33,803 bases of DNA from Lachnospiraceae bacterium (lineage in GTDB: Bacteria > Bacillota > Clostridia > Lachnospirales > Lachnospiraceae), in the NCBI GenBank assembly GCA_017441825.1, contig JAFRVD010000018.1:1-33803 (forward strand), given 5' to 3'. Made by a program: the position numbers and the translations under genes. Below are positions 16,514-25,549 of this stretch, one piece after another; positions within the stretch are counted from its first letter, which is position 1; each line of letters starts with the position of its first letter. A model generated the notes under the pieces. The model saw only the letters and a program-made list of their open reading frames with translations. It searched no databases and was not told the DNA's origin.

Positions 16514-17515
16514 TTGATAGAAGCACTGCACCTGACGAAGCAGTACGGAAGCCATACGGCGGTTTCGGACGTTTCGTTTACGGTAGAGGACAAAGGTGTA
16601 TACGGACTGCTGGGCCCGAACGGGGCCGGCAAGTCGACCATCATGAACATGATGACGGGCTGCCTTTCCGCAACGGAGGGGAGTGTCCGCATCAACGGCA
16701 ATGACATCGTGACAGAGGCCGCGGAAGCAAAGAGGCACATCGGCTATTTACCTGAAATCCCGCCGCTCTATCCGGACAGGACGCCTGAAGAGGCACTCGG
16801 TTTCATTGCCATGAATAAAGGCCTTTCGAAAGAAGCCGCAAAGGCACAGATCGAAAACGCCATGGAGGTGACCCGGATCACGGAAGTGTCCCGGCGGCTT
16901 TGCGGCAATCTGAGCAAAGGCTACAAGCAGCGCGTCGGTCTCGCGCAGGCAATGATCGGGGATCCCGACATTATCATCCTGGACGAGCCAACCGTTGGGC
17001 TGGACCCGCGCGAGATCGTGGAGATCCGCGGACTGATCAGAGAACTCGGAAAAGAGCGTATCGTGGTCTTTTCCAGCCATATCCTTTCAGAAGTGGAAGC
17101 CATCTGCCGGAAGATCCTTGTGATCTCCGGCGGGCGGCTCCTCGAATTCGATACGCCGGAGAGACTCGCAGAGAAGTACGCCGAGTCCACGGTAGTGGAC
17201 ATGACGGTGCTCGCACCGGAGACTGAAGCGCGGAAAATACTGGAAAAAACGGACCATGTGAACAAGCTGAAGATCAGGCCGCTCGGCAGCGAAAAATGCC
17301 GTATAACCTTCAATTCGAGCGCTACAGACCAGGATGAGATGTGCAGCCGCCTGTTCTTTTCGTTCAGCGACGCGAAGCGGCCCATAACGGAGCTTACCGT
17401 TCATCAGGCGTCTCTGGAAGACCTGTACATTGAAATGACAGACAATATCTCCAATGACCAGGGGGCGTCCGGAAGGCGTTCCGCGGTATCCGGGAAAGGA
17501 GGCGGCAGGAAATGA
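16514..17515 (+). CDS. ABC-2 system ATP-binding protein (GldA/NosF-like)
   Basis: This 333-residue ATPase is of the export/ABC-2 type, not the MsmX sugar-import type. Walker A GPNGAGKS is at 34-41, the signature LSKGYKQ (variant of LSGGQ) at 133-139, Walker B IIILDEP at 153-159 and the switch histidine H189 in FSSHILSEVE. A C-terminal domain of about 110 residues follows, as in GldA-like proteins. The TTG at 16514 is chosen because GGGGGAG lies 6 bases upstream; an earlier in-frame TTG at 16493 lacks a site. The gene begins 17 bp after the LplC stop and overlaps the next gene by 4 bp (ATGA). It should energise the membrane protein encoded next. Confidence 0.92.
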   Translation: MIEALHLTKQYGSHTAVSDVSFTVEDKGVYGLLGPNGAGKSTIMNMMTGCLSATEGSVRINGNDIVTEAAEAKRHIGYLPEIPPLYPDRTPEEALGFIAMNKGLSKEAAKAQIENAMEVTRITEVSRRLCGNLSKGYKQRVGLAQAMIGDPDIIILDEPTVGLDPREIVEIRGLIRELGKERIVVFSSHILSEVEAICRKILVISGGRLLEFDTPERLAEKYAESTVVDMTVLAPETEARKILEKTDHVNKLKIRPLGSEKCRITFNSSATDQDEMCSRLFFSFSDAKRPITELTVHQASLEDLYIEMTDNISNDQGASGRRSAVSGKGGGRK

Positions 17516-18378
17516 GATCCGTAGTGAAATATGAGCTGCTGTCTCATGTGACGAATATTCCGGCGTACGTCTTTGGCGCGTTCCTTCTCTTGTTTGCGGG
17601 AATCTATATGACTGTGAACAACCTGAAGGCGGGCAGCATGAACTTCGAATACGTGCTTTCGGGAATGTCCTTCATCTTCCTGATCGCCGTACCCATTCTG
17701 ACCATGAGGGTGCTTGCGGAAGAGAAGTCCCAGAAGACGGATGCGCTGCTTTATTCGCTTCCGGCTTCCATGACGAAGGTCGTTTTAGGGAAGTACGTCG
17801 CCATGCTGGTGGTGTTCGCGGTGCCGCTTGCCGTGATCAGCCTGTATCCTCTGATCCTCACCGCGTTCGGAAACGTTTATCTGAAGGTTTCCCTGAGCGC
17901 GCTGTTCGGGTTTTTCTGCCTGGGAGCAGCGCTTCTTGCGGTCGGGCTGTTTATTTCATCGCTTACGTCCAGCCAGGCAATTGCCGCAGGCGCGTGCTTT
18001 GTGGTCATGCTGGTGAATTACTATATGGCAAGCCTTTCGGGCTATGTGTCCTCGAAGCCGTACGCGTCGTTCATCGCGCTGTTCGTTCTCGTGCTTCTTG
18101 TGGCGGCGCTCTTTTACCTGCTGACCCGGAGCCTTGTGGTCTCAGGCGTTCTTGCCGGAGCCGCGGAGGCGGTGCTCGTCATCCTGTTTTTAGTAAAGAG
18201 CAGCCTGTTTGAAGGGCTGTTCGGCAAGCTGCTTACGAGTCTTTCGCTGTTCAAGCGGTACGATTCGTTTGTGGACGGCATGTTCGACCTTTCAGCCATC
18301 GTGTATTACGTGAGCGTCATCGTGTTCTTTCTGGCCCTCACCGTCCTTTCCATGGAGAAACAGAGGTGGGCGGAATGA
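17512..18378 (+). CDS. ABC-2 type permease (GldF-like)
   Basis: This 288-residue membrane protein has six predicted helices. The cytosolic RVLAEEKSQKTDALLYSLP segment (about residues 64-84) is the coupling region typical of GldF/NosY-like ABC-2 permeases. Its ATG overlaps the ATPase stop, and its stop overlaps the start of the GldG-like gene (ATGA again), so the three products are probably made in balanced amounts and form one complex. The substrate is unknown. Confidence 0.9.
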   Translation: MRSVVKYELLSHVTNIPAYVFGAFLLLFAGIYMTVNNLKAGSMNFEYVLSGMSFIFLIAVPILTMRVLAEEKSQKTDALLYSLPASMTKVVLGKYVAMLVVFAVPLAVISLYPLILTAFGNVYLKVSLSALFGFFCLGAALLAVGLFISSLTSSQAIAAGACFVVMLVNYYMASLSGYVSSKPYASFIALFVLVLLVAALFYLLTRSLVVSGVLAGAAEAVLVILFLVKSSLFEGLFGKLLTSLSLFKRYDSFVDGMFDLSAIVYYVSVIVFFLALTVLSMEKQRWAE

Positions 18379-19829
18379 GCAGGGGAGATACGGAAAAGAA
18401 GGCCGGGAGCCTTCATAACGGGAAGCTGAAAAGAAGCGTTCTTTCAGCCATCATTATCGCCGGGATCCTGCTTGTGCTGATCCTCGTGAACGTCCTGTTT
18501 GGGAAGATCAACGTACGGTACACGAAGTTTGACCTGACGCCTAACCAGATGTTCAACATCTCGGACCAGACGAAAGCCATCCTGGAAAATCTAAATAAGG
18601 ACGTGCACATTTACTGGATCGTGCAGTCGGACAAGGAGGACAGCACACTGGCGCTGCTCCTCGAACGGTACCGGTCCATTACGGACAGGGTCATCGTCGA
18701 AAAGGTGGATCCTGACAGGAATCCGACGCTCCTTGAAAAATATACAGCTTCACCGCAGAACAACAGTCTCGTGGTATTCAACGATGACAGGTACAGGTAT
18801 CTGGACGGGAACGCTATCTATGAATACGACTACTCGGAGTTCTATGTGGACGGTACGTCCGTCAACATCCGCTTTGCGGGTGAGACCGTATTGACCAGTG
18901 CGATCAACTTTGTGGACAAGGGAGTCACGTATCATATGTACGCCCTGTCCGGACACGGGGAAACGGACCTGCCGGAATCCTACGTTACGGCGGTCACTAA
19001 GGAGAACGTGGAATACGGGACGCTGTCTTTGAAGGACAGTGAGGTGCCGGAGGATGCTTCGCTCATCTTCATCAACATGCCGCTTTCAGATCTCACGGAT
19101 GAAGAACTTCAGAGGCTTCAGACGTATCTTGATCACGGCGGGAACCTGCTTCTCATCACGAGGCCGCCCAAGGGAGCGCGTCTTGCGAACCTGGACACGC
19201 TGATGGCCGGATTCTCCGTAAAGGCCTGCGACGGCACCGTGTTCGAGGATTCGGACCGGTACTTTACGATGGACCTCCAGTACATGCTGACGCCTGTGGC
19301 CGTCGCGCACACCATTACGGTGCCCATTTCGAGCGCGGAGCTGCAGCCGGTGTTTGCGGTCGCGCAGGGACTCCGGTTCCTGGGACAGATCCCGGAGAAC
19401 CTTTCCGTTGTGCCGCTTTATACGACGTCGGAGTACGCGTTTTCGAAGACCGACCTTTCGAACGTGCAGGGATATGTGTCCAAGGGAACGGAGGACATCG
19501 CCGGGCCGTTCTACCTCGCGATGGCTTTTGAAAAGGAAACGGAGAGCGAGATCACCCGCGCGGTGTGGATCTCTTCACAGTACTTTACGGACGAGTCCAT
19601 CAATGAAATGTGCTCCGGCGCGAACGAGGAGCTGTTCTTAAACTCCGTGGACTGGCTCTCCGGGCAGGATGAGAGCGTGATCGCGGTCCGTTCAAAGGCG
19701 CTTTCCGAGGACCACTTAAGGATCGACAGCCGGACGGCTACCGTACTCGGGATCCTGATCATCGGCCTCATTCCAATCGTTTACATGGGCGTGGGGATCC
19801 TGATCCGTATCCGGAGAAAACGTCGGTAG
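18375..19829 (+). CDS. GldG-like ABC auxiliary protein
   Basis: This 484-residue protein has one N-terminal membrane helix (about residues 21-43), a large extracytoplasmic domain starting KFDLTPNQMFNISDQTKAIL, and a C-terminal helix (about 457-478) before a basic tail. This matches GldG/DUF4350-type proteins that accompany GldA-GldF in gliding bacteria and similar ABC-2 systems in Clostridia. The LTxxxxFxLSxxT-like opening and the YALSGHGE motif are typical. The ATG at 18375 is preferred to a GTG 9 bases upstream because it gives the ATGA overlap with the permease gene and has GAGGTGG before it. What the complex moves or senses is unknown; its position inside a sugar-import operon is unusual. 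Confidence 0.88.
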   Translation: MSRGDTEKKAGSLHNGKLKRSVLSAIIIAGILLVLILVNVLFGKINVRYTKFDLTPNQMFNISDQTKAILENLNKDVHIYWIVQSDKEDSTLALLLERYRSITDRVIVEKVDPDRNPTLLEKYTASPQNNSLVVFNDDRYRYLDGNAIYEYDYSEFYVDGTSVNIRFAGETVLTSAINFVDKGVTYHMYALSGHGETDLPESYVTAVTKENVEYGTLSLKDSEVPEDASLIFINMPLSDLTDEELQRLQTYLDHGGNLLLITRPPKGARLANLDTLMAGFSVKACDGTVFEDSDRYFTMDLQYMLTPVAVAHTITVPISSAELQPVFAVAQGLRFLGQIPENLSVVPLYTTSEYAFSKTDLSNVQGYVSKGTEDIAGPFYLAMAFEKETESEITRAVWISSQYFTDESINEMCSGANEELFLNSVDWLSGQDESVIAVRSKALSEDHLRIDSRTATVLGILIIGLIPIVYMGVGILIRIRRKRR

Positions 19830-19856
19830 AGGAACGGCATAAATTTCAGGTATTTG

Positions 19857-19874
19857 CTGCGCAGCGCAGCGCAG
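19857..19874 (+). other. Short hairpin before the binding-protein gene
   Basis: CTGCGC-AGCGCA-GCGCAG forms a 6-bp stem with a 6-base loop 33 bases before the start of the LplA-like gene. Binding proteins are needed in excess over permeases; a 5' hairpin at this point could mark an mRNA processing or stabilising site. This is an inference. Confidence 0.4.
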
Positions 19875-19907
19875 TGGGTATAAAAAAATTCTTTTAGGAG
19901 GTAAGAA

Positions 19908-21680
19908 ATGTTCAAAAAACTGTTTGCACTTCTGCTTGCGGCAGTAATGGTGCTCAGCCTTGCGGCATGTAACGTGTCCGTGAATACCGGCACCAGCGAC
20001 AAGCCTGCTGAAGAAGAGCCGGCTAAGGAAGACGAAGCAGAAGCACCCGCGGCAGACACGGGCGAGATCAGCCACGATGAAGAGTACGTGGTTGAAATGT
20101 ACGACAGCTATGCAAACTACCAGGGCGAAATGACCGGCTGGTATGCAAGGATCCTTCAGGACAAGTTCAACCTGAAGATCAACATCATCTGCCCGAACGT
20201 AGCGGGTACCGGTGATCAGCTGTACACCACAAGGACTGCTGCCGGCAACCTCGGCGACCTGATCGTCCAGATCAAGTCCAGAATGATCGACTGCTACAAC
20301 GTCGGCCTTCTTGCCAGCATGTCTCCGTATCTTCCGAACTGCCCGAACCTGCTCAAGCTCGAGACCGCTTATGAAGCGTTCCGTGAGGCAATGGGCTCTG
20401 ACGAAGTCTACGCGATCCCCGGCTGGGTCTCCAACAACCCCGATGATCAGCCGTCCGGCCGCGGCGTGAACCTTGACAAGGGCACGAACGTCCGCTGGGA
20501 TGCTTACATCGCTCTGGGTGCTCCGGAGATCAACTCTCACGAAGAGCTCCTTGATCTTCTGATGAAGATGCAGGACGAGTTCCCCACCAACAAGAACGGC
20601 GACAAGTGCTACGCGCTTTCTCTGTTCCCCGACTGGGACGGCAACACCGTTCGTCCGGCACGTGAGTGGATGTGGACCTACGGCTACTATCCGACCGTCG
20701 GCTACCTTTGGATGAAGTATGACGGCTCTGAGATCGTCAACATGCTTGACGATGACAGCCTGTACTATCAGTACCTGAAGAAGTACAACGAAATGTACCG
20801 CGCAGGCTACATTGATCCGGACTCCGCTACGCAGACGTTTGAAGAGCTGGGTACGAAGGCTAAGGACGGCAGAACGTTCTTCTCCTGGTGGACCTACCTT
20901 GGAAACAACATGTGGAATGCCGGCTTCAATCCGGAGACCGACTACGGCTTCGGCCTTGTTCCGGTCAACGGCACGAGATATGCCATCAACGGCTACAACA
21001 AGTACGGCCAGAAGGACAATGCGTTCGCTATCGGCTCCGAAGCGAAGTATCCTGAGCGCCTGATGGAGTTCCTTGACTGGTACGGCTCTGAAGAAGGCAC
21101 CCTTCTGTTCAACAGCCAGGTTGAAGGCGTTACCTATGAACTGGTTGACGGACATCCCGTCCTGACCGAGTTCGGTCTGAGCACCGATCCCGACAGGCAG
21201 GCTCCGGAATCCATGGGCGGCGGCAACTGGACCGACGGCGGACAGAAGATCAACTATCCTCTGATCCACTCTGACGACGCGAACAGCCTGATCGGCGGCG
21301 AGCCCGTTACCACGACCCTGTGGCAGAGCGTTCTGAACAACGAGCGTAACGACTACTCCAACATGTGGGAAGAAATGTACGGCTACTATGCACCGCTGGA
21401 TTACCTGAAGAGCAAGGATCAGCTTGGTGTTGTGGTCGGCACGACCTATACCACGCCTGCAGACTCCACCGATATCGCGAACATCCGCGGCCAGCTTTCG
21501 CCCATCACGAAGGACTATGGCTGGAAGATGATCTATGCAGAGTCTGAGGAAGAATTCCAGAACCTCTGGGATCAGATGAAAGTCGAGATCGTTGACTACG
21601 GTTACGACGAGCTCGTCGAGTGGGATACGAAGGTGACCCAGGATTGGTGCGATTCCATCAAGGCAGTCCATGGCAAATAA
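19908..21680 (+). CDS. LplA-type extracellular sugar-binding lipoprotein
   Basis: This 590-residue substrate-binding lipoprotein belongs with the LplB/LplC-like permeases. It has a signal peptide with lipobox SLAAC (C21), an acidic Ala/Glu/Pro-rich linker (about residues 30-50) and then the two-lobed solute-binding fold. Tryptophan and tyrosine are abundant (AREWMWTYGYYP, FFSWWTYLGNNMW), as expected for stacking against sugar rings. LplA proteins are typically about 500-560 residues, so the size fits. A strong AGGAGG site precedes the ATG. Codon choice is more regular than in the neighbours, consistent with high expression. It is separated from the permeases by the three ABC-2 genes, and a strong terminator follows. 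The actual sugar is not predictable. Confidence 0.92.
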   Translation: MFKKLFALLLAAVMVLSLAACNVSVNTGTSDKPAEEEPAKEDEAEAPAADTGEISHDEEYVVEMYDSYANYQGEMTGWYARILQDKFNLKINIICPNVAGTGDQLYTTRTAAGNLGDLIVQIKSRMIDCYNVGLLASMSPYLPNCPNLLKLETAYEAFREAMGSDEVYAIPGWVSNNPDDQPSGRGVNLDKGTNVRWDAYIALGAPEINSHEELLDLLMKMQDEFPTNKNGDKCYALSLFPDWDGNTVRPAREWMWTYGYYPTVGYLWMKYDGSEIVNMLDDDSLYYQYLKKYNEMYRAGYIDPDSATQTFEELGTKAKDGRTFFSWWTYLGNNMWNAGFNPETDYGFGLVPVNGTRYAINGYNKYGQKDNAFAIGSEAKYPERLMEFLDWYGSEEGTLLFNSQVEGVTYELVDGHPVLTEFGLSTDPDRQAPESMGGGNWTDGGQKINYPLIHSDDANSLIGGEPVTTTLWQSVLNNERNDYSNMWEEMYGYYAPLDYLKSKDQLGVVVGTTYTTPADSTDIANIRGQLSPITKDYGWKMIYAESEEEFQNLWDQMKVEIVDYGYDELVEWDTKVTQDWCDSIKAVHGK

Positions 21681-21721
21681 GTAAGACCCGCTTGATCCTT
21701 AAGCTTAAATAAGCTGAAAAG

Positions 21722-21753
21722 GCCCGCGGCAGGGGAACCTGCCGCGGGCTTTT
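21722..21753 (+). terminator. Intrinsic terminator of the lpl operon
   Basis: A perfect 12-bp stem (21722-21733 with 21738-21749), GGAA loop, then TTTT. Confidence 0.95.
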
Positions 21754-21813
21754 CCAGTTGCTGACATGTTTATTTTTCCAGTATTTTCCCAGTGTCTTTT
21801 CTGACTTCTTTTC

Positions 21814-22023
21814 TTATTTCTTTCCCTGTTTCTTTTCTTCGAACCAGCCGTACAGATCCTTGTACACCGTTTCCCTGTCGAGCTCGTTCAGGATCTCGTG
21901 CCGGTCGCCCGGGTAGAGCTTCAGCGTGACGTCCGTCATGCCGATGCCATCGAGGTCCTCCTTCACCTGCGGACAGGCGTCTTTGCCGCCCACAGGGTCC
22001 CGTACAGGGAAAATGCCGGGCCG
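21814..22023 (-). pseudogene. C-terminal remnant of an alpha/beta hydrolase (lysophospholipase-like)
   Basis: On the minus strand about 70 codons match the C-terminal end of monoacylglycerol lipase/lysophospholipase-type alpha/beta hydrolases. They include the acid motif RDPVGG, then DVTLKLYPGDRHEILNE with the catalytic histidine, then DRETVYKDLYGWFEE. The nucleophile elbow (GxSxG) and the rest of the roughly 300-residue enzyme are missing. Upstream of the fragment the DNA turns AT-rich and contains the promoter of the next operon, so the 5' part was deleted or replaced. No ribosome binding site or start is apparent. I judge it a decayed gene. Confidence 0.75.
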
Positions 22024-22118
22024 CACCAACAGAAAAATACAAAAACCAGGTGAAACATACAACAAATAGGGAATAATTATGGTTTTTGTAGAATTATCAT
22101 AAAATTCCTGTATTTTGA

Positions 22119-22147
22119 TTGACGAATTTGTATAAATTGCGTATAAT
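22119..22147 (+). promoter_or_regulatory. Near-consensus sigma-A promoter of the second sugar importer
   Basis: TTGACG (22119-22124) and TATAAT (22142-22147) are separated by 17 bases. The start near 22154 gives a leader of about 115 bases, with no terminator hairpin in it, unlike the lpl leader. Confidence 0.85.
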
Positions 22148-22269
22148 AATAAATAACTATTCGGTACGGAAAAGGGAGCAGTGCACCTGCTGTCATGATG
22201 AGATCTAAAGGGTGTGAGTGAAGCCGCTGCGCTGAACCTGAAAACAGACTATGGGAAAGGAGATGGCTC

Positions 22270-23190
22270 TTGGAAAAAACCGGTAATCAGCGAGATGAAT
22301 CACGGCTGACCCGGAGAAGGAAATTCAAGGAAAACTACGGCGGCTACGCGTATATTGCGCCGTGGCTCATCGGGTTCCTCCTTCTTTCGGCCTGGCCGAT
22401 GATCTACTCATTCTACCTGTCGTTCACAAATTACAACATGTTCGGTTCACCCCAGTGGATCGGCACCAAAAACTACAAACAGATTTTTACGACTGACCTG
22501 AACTTCAAGAAGTCTCTCATGACTACCTTCAAGTTCGTCCTGATCGCGGTTCCCGCAAAGCTTGTTTTCGCCCTGTTCATTGCAAACCTTCTTAGCAAGG
22601 ACGTCAAGGGCATGAGCTTCTGGAGAACGATGGTATACCTGCCGTCGCTCATCGGCGGATCCGTAGCAGTCTCCATGGTATGGAAGAACATCTTCGGCCT
22701 GGACGGCTACGTCAACTCGATCATCGCATGGTTAGGCGGAGAGAAAGTGCCGTGGCTCGTCAGCACGAAGCTTGCGCTTCCCACCCTGATGCTGATGAAC
22801 GTCTGGCAGTTCGGCTCCAGTATGATCATCTTCCTGGCCGGCCTGAAGCAGATACCGAAGTCACTGTATGAATCGGCAAAGGTCGACGGGGCAGGCCCTG
22901 TCAGCTGCTTCTTCCACATTACAGTGCCCATGCTTTCGCCTGTGGTATTCTTCAACCTGGTCAACAGTATGATCACCGCGTTCCAGCAGTTCAATTCCGC
23001 TTATCTGGTCTCCAGCGGCGGTCCTGCGCATTCCACTTATCTGTACGCCCTGATGCTCTATGAAAAGGCCTTCAAGTCTTATCAGATGGGCTACGCTTCG
23101 GCGCTGGCGTGGATCCTTCTCGTGATCATCGCCGTCTTTACGGGAGTCAACTTCCTCGTGTCGAAGTACTGGGTCCATTACGATGATTAA
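22270..23190 (+). CDS. CUT1 sugar ABC transporter permease (MalF/UgpA-like)
   Basis: This 306-residue permease has six predicted helices. The N-terminus has the AYIAPWLIGFLLLSAWPMIY segment typical of UgpA/MsmF-type proteins; the EAA loop is SLYESAKVDGAG followed by FFHITVPMLSP (around residues 198-222). Translation starts at TTG 22270, 8 bases after AAAGGAGAT; a nearby ATG at 22263 is in another frame. It is the first gene of a three-gene operon whose order (permease, permease, binding protein) differs from the more usual binding protein first. Confidence 0.9.
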   Translation: MEKTGNQRDESRLTRRRKFKENYGGYAYIAPWLIGFLLLSAWPMIYSFYLSFTNYNMFGSPQWIGTKNYKQIFTTDLNFKKSLMTTFKFVLIAVPAKLVFALFIANLLSKDVKGMSFWRTMVYLPSLIGGSVAVSMVWKNIFGLDGYVNSIIAWLGGEKVPWLVSTKLALPTLMLMNVWQFGSSMIIFLAGLKQIPKSLYESAKVDGAGPVSCFFHITVPMLSPVVFFNLVNSMITAFQQFNSAYLVSSGGPAHSTYLYALMLYEKAFKSYQMGYASALAWILLVIIAVFTGVNFLVSKYWVHYDD

Positions 23191-23205
23191 GGGGGTGGAT
23201 AGAAG

Positions 23206-24039
23206 ATGAAAAAAGCTACAGTACGTAAGATCCTTACCCATGTCCTGCTGATCTTCATGTCCTCCCTGATGGTCTACCCCATTCTCTGGTGGTTCTTCGC
23301 GACGTTCAAATACACGAACGCCCTGTCGGACAAGGCTCTGTGGCCCAAGGAATGGACGCTCTACAACTACAGAGAGGGCTGGCATATCACCAGCGACTTA
23401 AGCTTCACAACATTTTACAAGAATTCACTGTTCATCTGCGTGATGAACGTGGTCGGCTCGATCATAAGCGCCGGGCTGGTAGCATACGGGTTTGGCCGCC
23501 TGAAATTCAAAGGCCGCAACGTCTGGTTCGCCATCGTACTGGTAACCATGATGCTTCCAAGTCAGGTCACAGTTATTTCTCAGTATATCTTCTACAATAA
23601 GCTGGGCCTGATCGACACCTACGTTCCGTTTATCCTGCCTCACTTCCTGGGCGGCGGCGCGTTCTTCATCTTCCTTCTGGTACAGTTCGTAAGAGGCGTG
23701 CCGAGAGAGCTGGATGAAGCGGCCAAGATCGACGGAGCCAACACATGGATGATCTATTGGAGGATCCTGTTCCCGCTGATGAAGCCGTCGTTCGTGACGG
23801 TCGGTATTTATTCCTTTATCTGGAGCTGGGATGATTTCTATTCCCAGATGCTTTACATCAACTCCCCAGAGAAATTTACCGTCAGCTTAGGCCTCCGGAT
23901 GTTCATCGACCAGGCGGACGTCAAGTGGGGGCCCCTTCTCGCGATGTCCATGCTTTCGATCGTTCCTTCGCTTCTGATCTTCTTCTTCAACCAGAAGGAG
24001 TTCGTAGAAGGCGTTGCGACGACCGGCCTGAAGGGATGA
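23206..24039 (+). CDS. CUT1 sugar ABC transporter permease (MalG/UgpE-like)
   Basis: This 277-residue permease has six helices and an EAA loop ELDEAAKIDGANTWMIYWRI-LFPLMKPS (around residues 166-192). The C-terminal FVEGVATTGLKG ending is typical of MalG/UgpE proteins. It follows the MalF-like gene after 15 bp with GGGGTGG as ribosome binding site. It should pair with that permease. Confidence 0.92.
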   Translation: MKKATVRKILTHVLLIFMSSLMVYPILWWFFATFKYTNALSDKALWPKEWTLYNYREGWHITSDLSFTTFYKNSLFICVMNVVGSIISAGLVAYGFGRLKFKGRNVWFAIVLVTMMLPSQVTVISQYIFYNKLGLIDTYVPFILPHFLGGGAFFIFLLVQFVRGVPRELDEAAKIDGANTWMIYWRILFPLMKPSFVTVGIYSFIWSWDDFYSQMLYINSPEKFTVSLGLRMFIDQADVKWGPLLAMSMLSIVPSLLIFFFNQKEFVEGVATTGLKG

Positions 24040-24077
24040 CGCAACTGTAGTTTCCACACAAGGAGGGTAAACATTTT

Positions 24078-25466
24078 ATGAAGAGAGTACTTGCGTTATT
24101 ACTCGCTGCGATGCTTCTCGTTTTCGCAGTCGGCTGCCAGAGCGGCGGCTCCACAACGCCGGATGCAAAGCCCGAAGAGTCCGAAAAGGAAGCGGAGCCC
24201 GCAGAAGAGCAGGAAGCAGAGCCTGAAGCTCCCGCAGATGAGGGCGAAGGCAGCGGCAATCCGGACGCTCCGGCCATGAAGTTCATGTGGTGGGGCAATG
24301 ATTCCCGTCACGAGGCGACCAAGAAGATGGTCGACCTCTACAATGAGACCTTCGGCGCGAATATTTCCTACGAGTTCATGGCGTGGGACGGCTTCTGGGA
24401 TAAGCTCCCCGTTCTGTCTGCATCGAACTCCATGCCCGACATCCTTCAGATGGACTCCGCTTTCATCCACACCTATGTGAATAACGGTGCCCTCATGGAT
24501 ATTACGGACAAGCTGGACCTGACCGACATCATGACACAGGAGCAGATCGATATCTATAAGATCGACGGCGTTCTGTACGGCGCGCCGGTCGGCACGAACG
24601 GCATGGGCTGCACGTATCTGAAGCCGGTTCTTGATGAATACGGCATCGATTATCCGTGGGCAGGCTGGACCTGGGACGAGTTCATCACCTGGGCGAAGGA
24701 CGCTGCTGAGAAGCTTCCCGACGGCATGTGGATCCAGGGCGATCCCCGTGCTTCCGGATATGAGAACCTTCAGAACTACGTAGAAGCAAACTACGGCTAC
24801 AAGATCCTCGGATTTGACGGTTCCTTCAACTTCAACAAGGAACACTTCATCGAGTACTTCACCCTGTGGCAGGAGCTTGCGGATGCAGGCGTTGTTCCTC
24901 CGGCAGAAGTATCCATGTCCTTCACGGACGGCGATGCGACCTCCGACGGCTGGATCAACAAGAAGGTCCTTCTCCGGTTCTCCAACATCGGCAACGTAGA
25001 TATGGAGGTTGCGCTTCTTCCTGATGAAGAGCAGACCACTGTAGGCGTTGCAAGCGCACCCGTTGGCGAGAACGGCGGCGGCTGGTATCAGTCCACCATG
25101 TTCTACTGCGTAGGCGCGAACTGCGAGCATCCGGACGAAGCAGTTGAGTTCATCAAGTGGATCGTTTCCGACATCGAAGCCGGCAAGATCCTTCAGACCG
25201 TACGCGGTATGCCCGTCAGCGAAGCTGTTTACGACGCGATCAAAGACGACATGACCGTTGGCCAGCGGCTTGCGAAGAGCCTTCAGGATGCAGTTGCTCC
25301 GTACGCTACCCCGTACTGGAACAACACCCCGAACGACTACGCTGACTGGGTCAATGAATTCAAGGCCTACGGCGAGTCCATCATGTTAGGTGAAATGGGC
25401 ATCGAAGAGGCTGCGGATCATCTGTATGAAGCCGGTATGGCGATCTACGAGTCTCTGAACAACTGA
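24078..25466 (+). CDS. CUT1 extracellular sugar-binding lipoprotein
   Basis: This 462-residue family 1 solute-binding protein has lipobox FAVGC (C20) and a long acidic linker rich in Glu, Pro and Ala (about residues 25-62). The mature fold opens with MKFMWWGNDSRHEATKKMVD, the usual first strand and helix of UgpB/MalE-like proteins, and contains YGAPVGTNGMGCTYLKPV and WTWDEFITWAKDAAEKLP. AAGGAGG lies upstream of the ATG. It ends the second importer operon; a hairpin follows. No ATPase is encoded in this operon, so a shared MsmX-type ATPase is expected elsewhere. Confidence 0.93.
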   Translation: MKRVLALLLAAMLLVFAVGCQSGGSTTPDAKPEESEKEAEPAEEQEAEPEAPADEGEGSGNPDAPAMKFMWWGNDSRHEATKKMVDLYNETFGANISYEFMAWDGFWDKLPVLSASNSMPDILQMDSAFIHTYVNNGALMDITDKLDLTDIMTQEQIDIYKIDGVLYGAPVGTNGMGCTYLKPVLDEYGIDYPWAGWTWDEFITWAKDAAEKLPDGMWIQGDPRASGYENLQNYVEANYGYKILGFDGSFNFNKEHFIEYFTLWQELADAGVVPPAEVSMSFTDGDATSDGWINKKVLLRFSNIGNVDMEVALLPDEEQTTVGVASAPVGENGGGWYQSTMFYCVGANCEHPDEAVEFIKWIVSDIEAGKILQTVRGMPVSEAVYDAIKDDMTVGQRLAKSLQDAVAPYATPYWNNTPNDYADWVNEFKAYGESIMLGEMGIEEAADHLYEAGMAIYESLNN

Positions 25467-25499
25467 TCACAGTAACAGGAGACGTACAGTAAATTCCCG

Positions 25500-25532
25500 G
25501 GGCGGCATGGCTGAAGACGCCATGCCGCCCTT
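25500..25532 (+). terminator. Hairpin terminator of the second importer operon
   Basis: The 12-bp stem GGGCGGCATGGC (25500-25511) pairs with GCCATGCCGCCC (25519-25530). Only two T follow (TTCCC), so termination may be partial. Confidence 0.7.
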
Positions 25533-25549
25533 CCCGTGAGGTTTATACT

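Noticed and set aside
19716-21671. A 651-codon open frame on the minus strand opposite the LplA-like gene
   Set aside because: It has no start context, no recognisable domains and a composition typical of antisense reading of a GC-biased gene; the plus-strand protein has a signal peptide and family features.
21770-22042. An alternative minus-strand frame over the hydrolase remnant
   Set aside because: The alpha/beta hydrolase similarity is in the other frame; this one has only Arg/Gly-rich shadow sequence.
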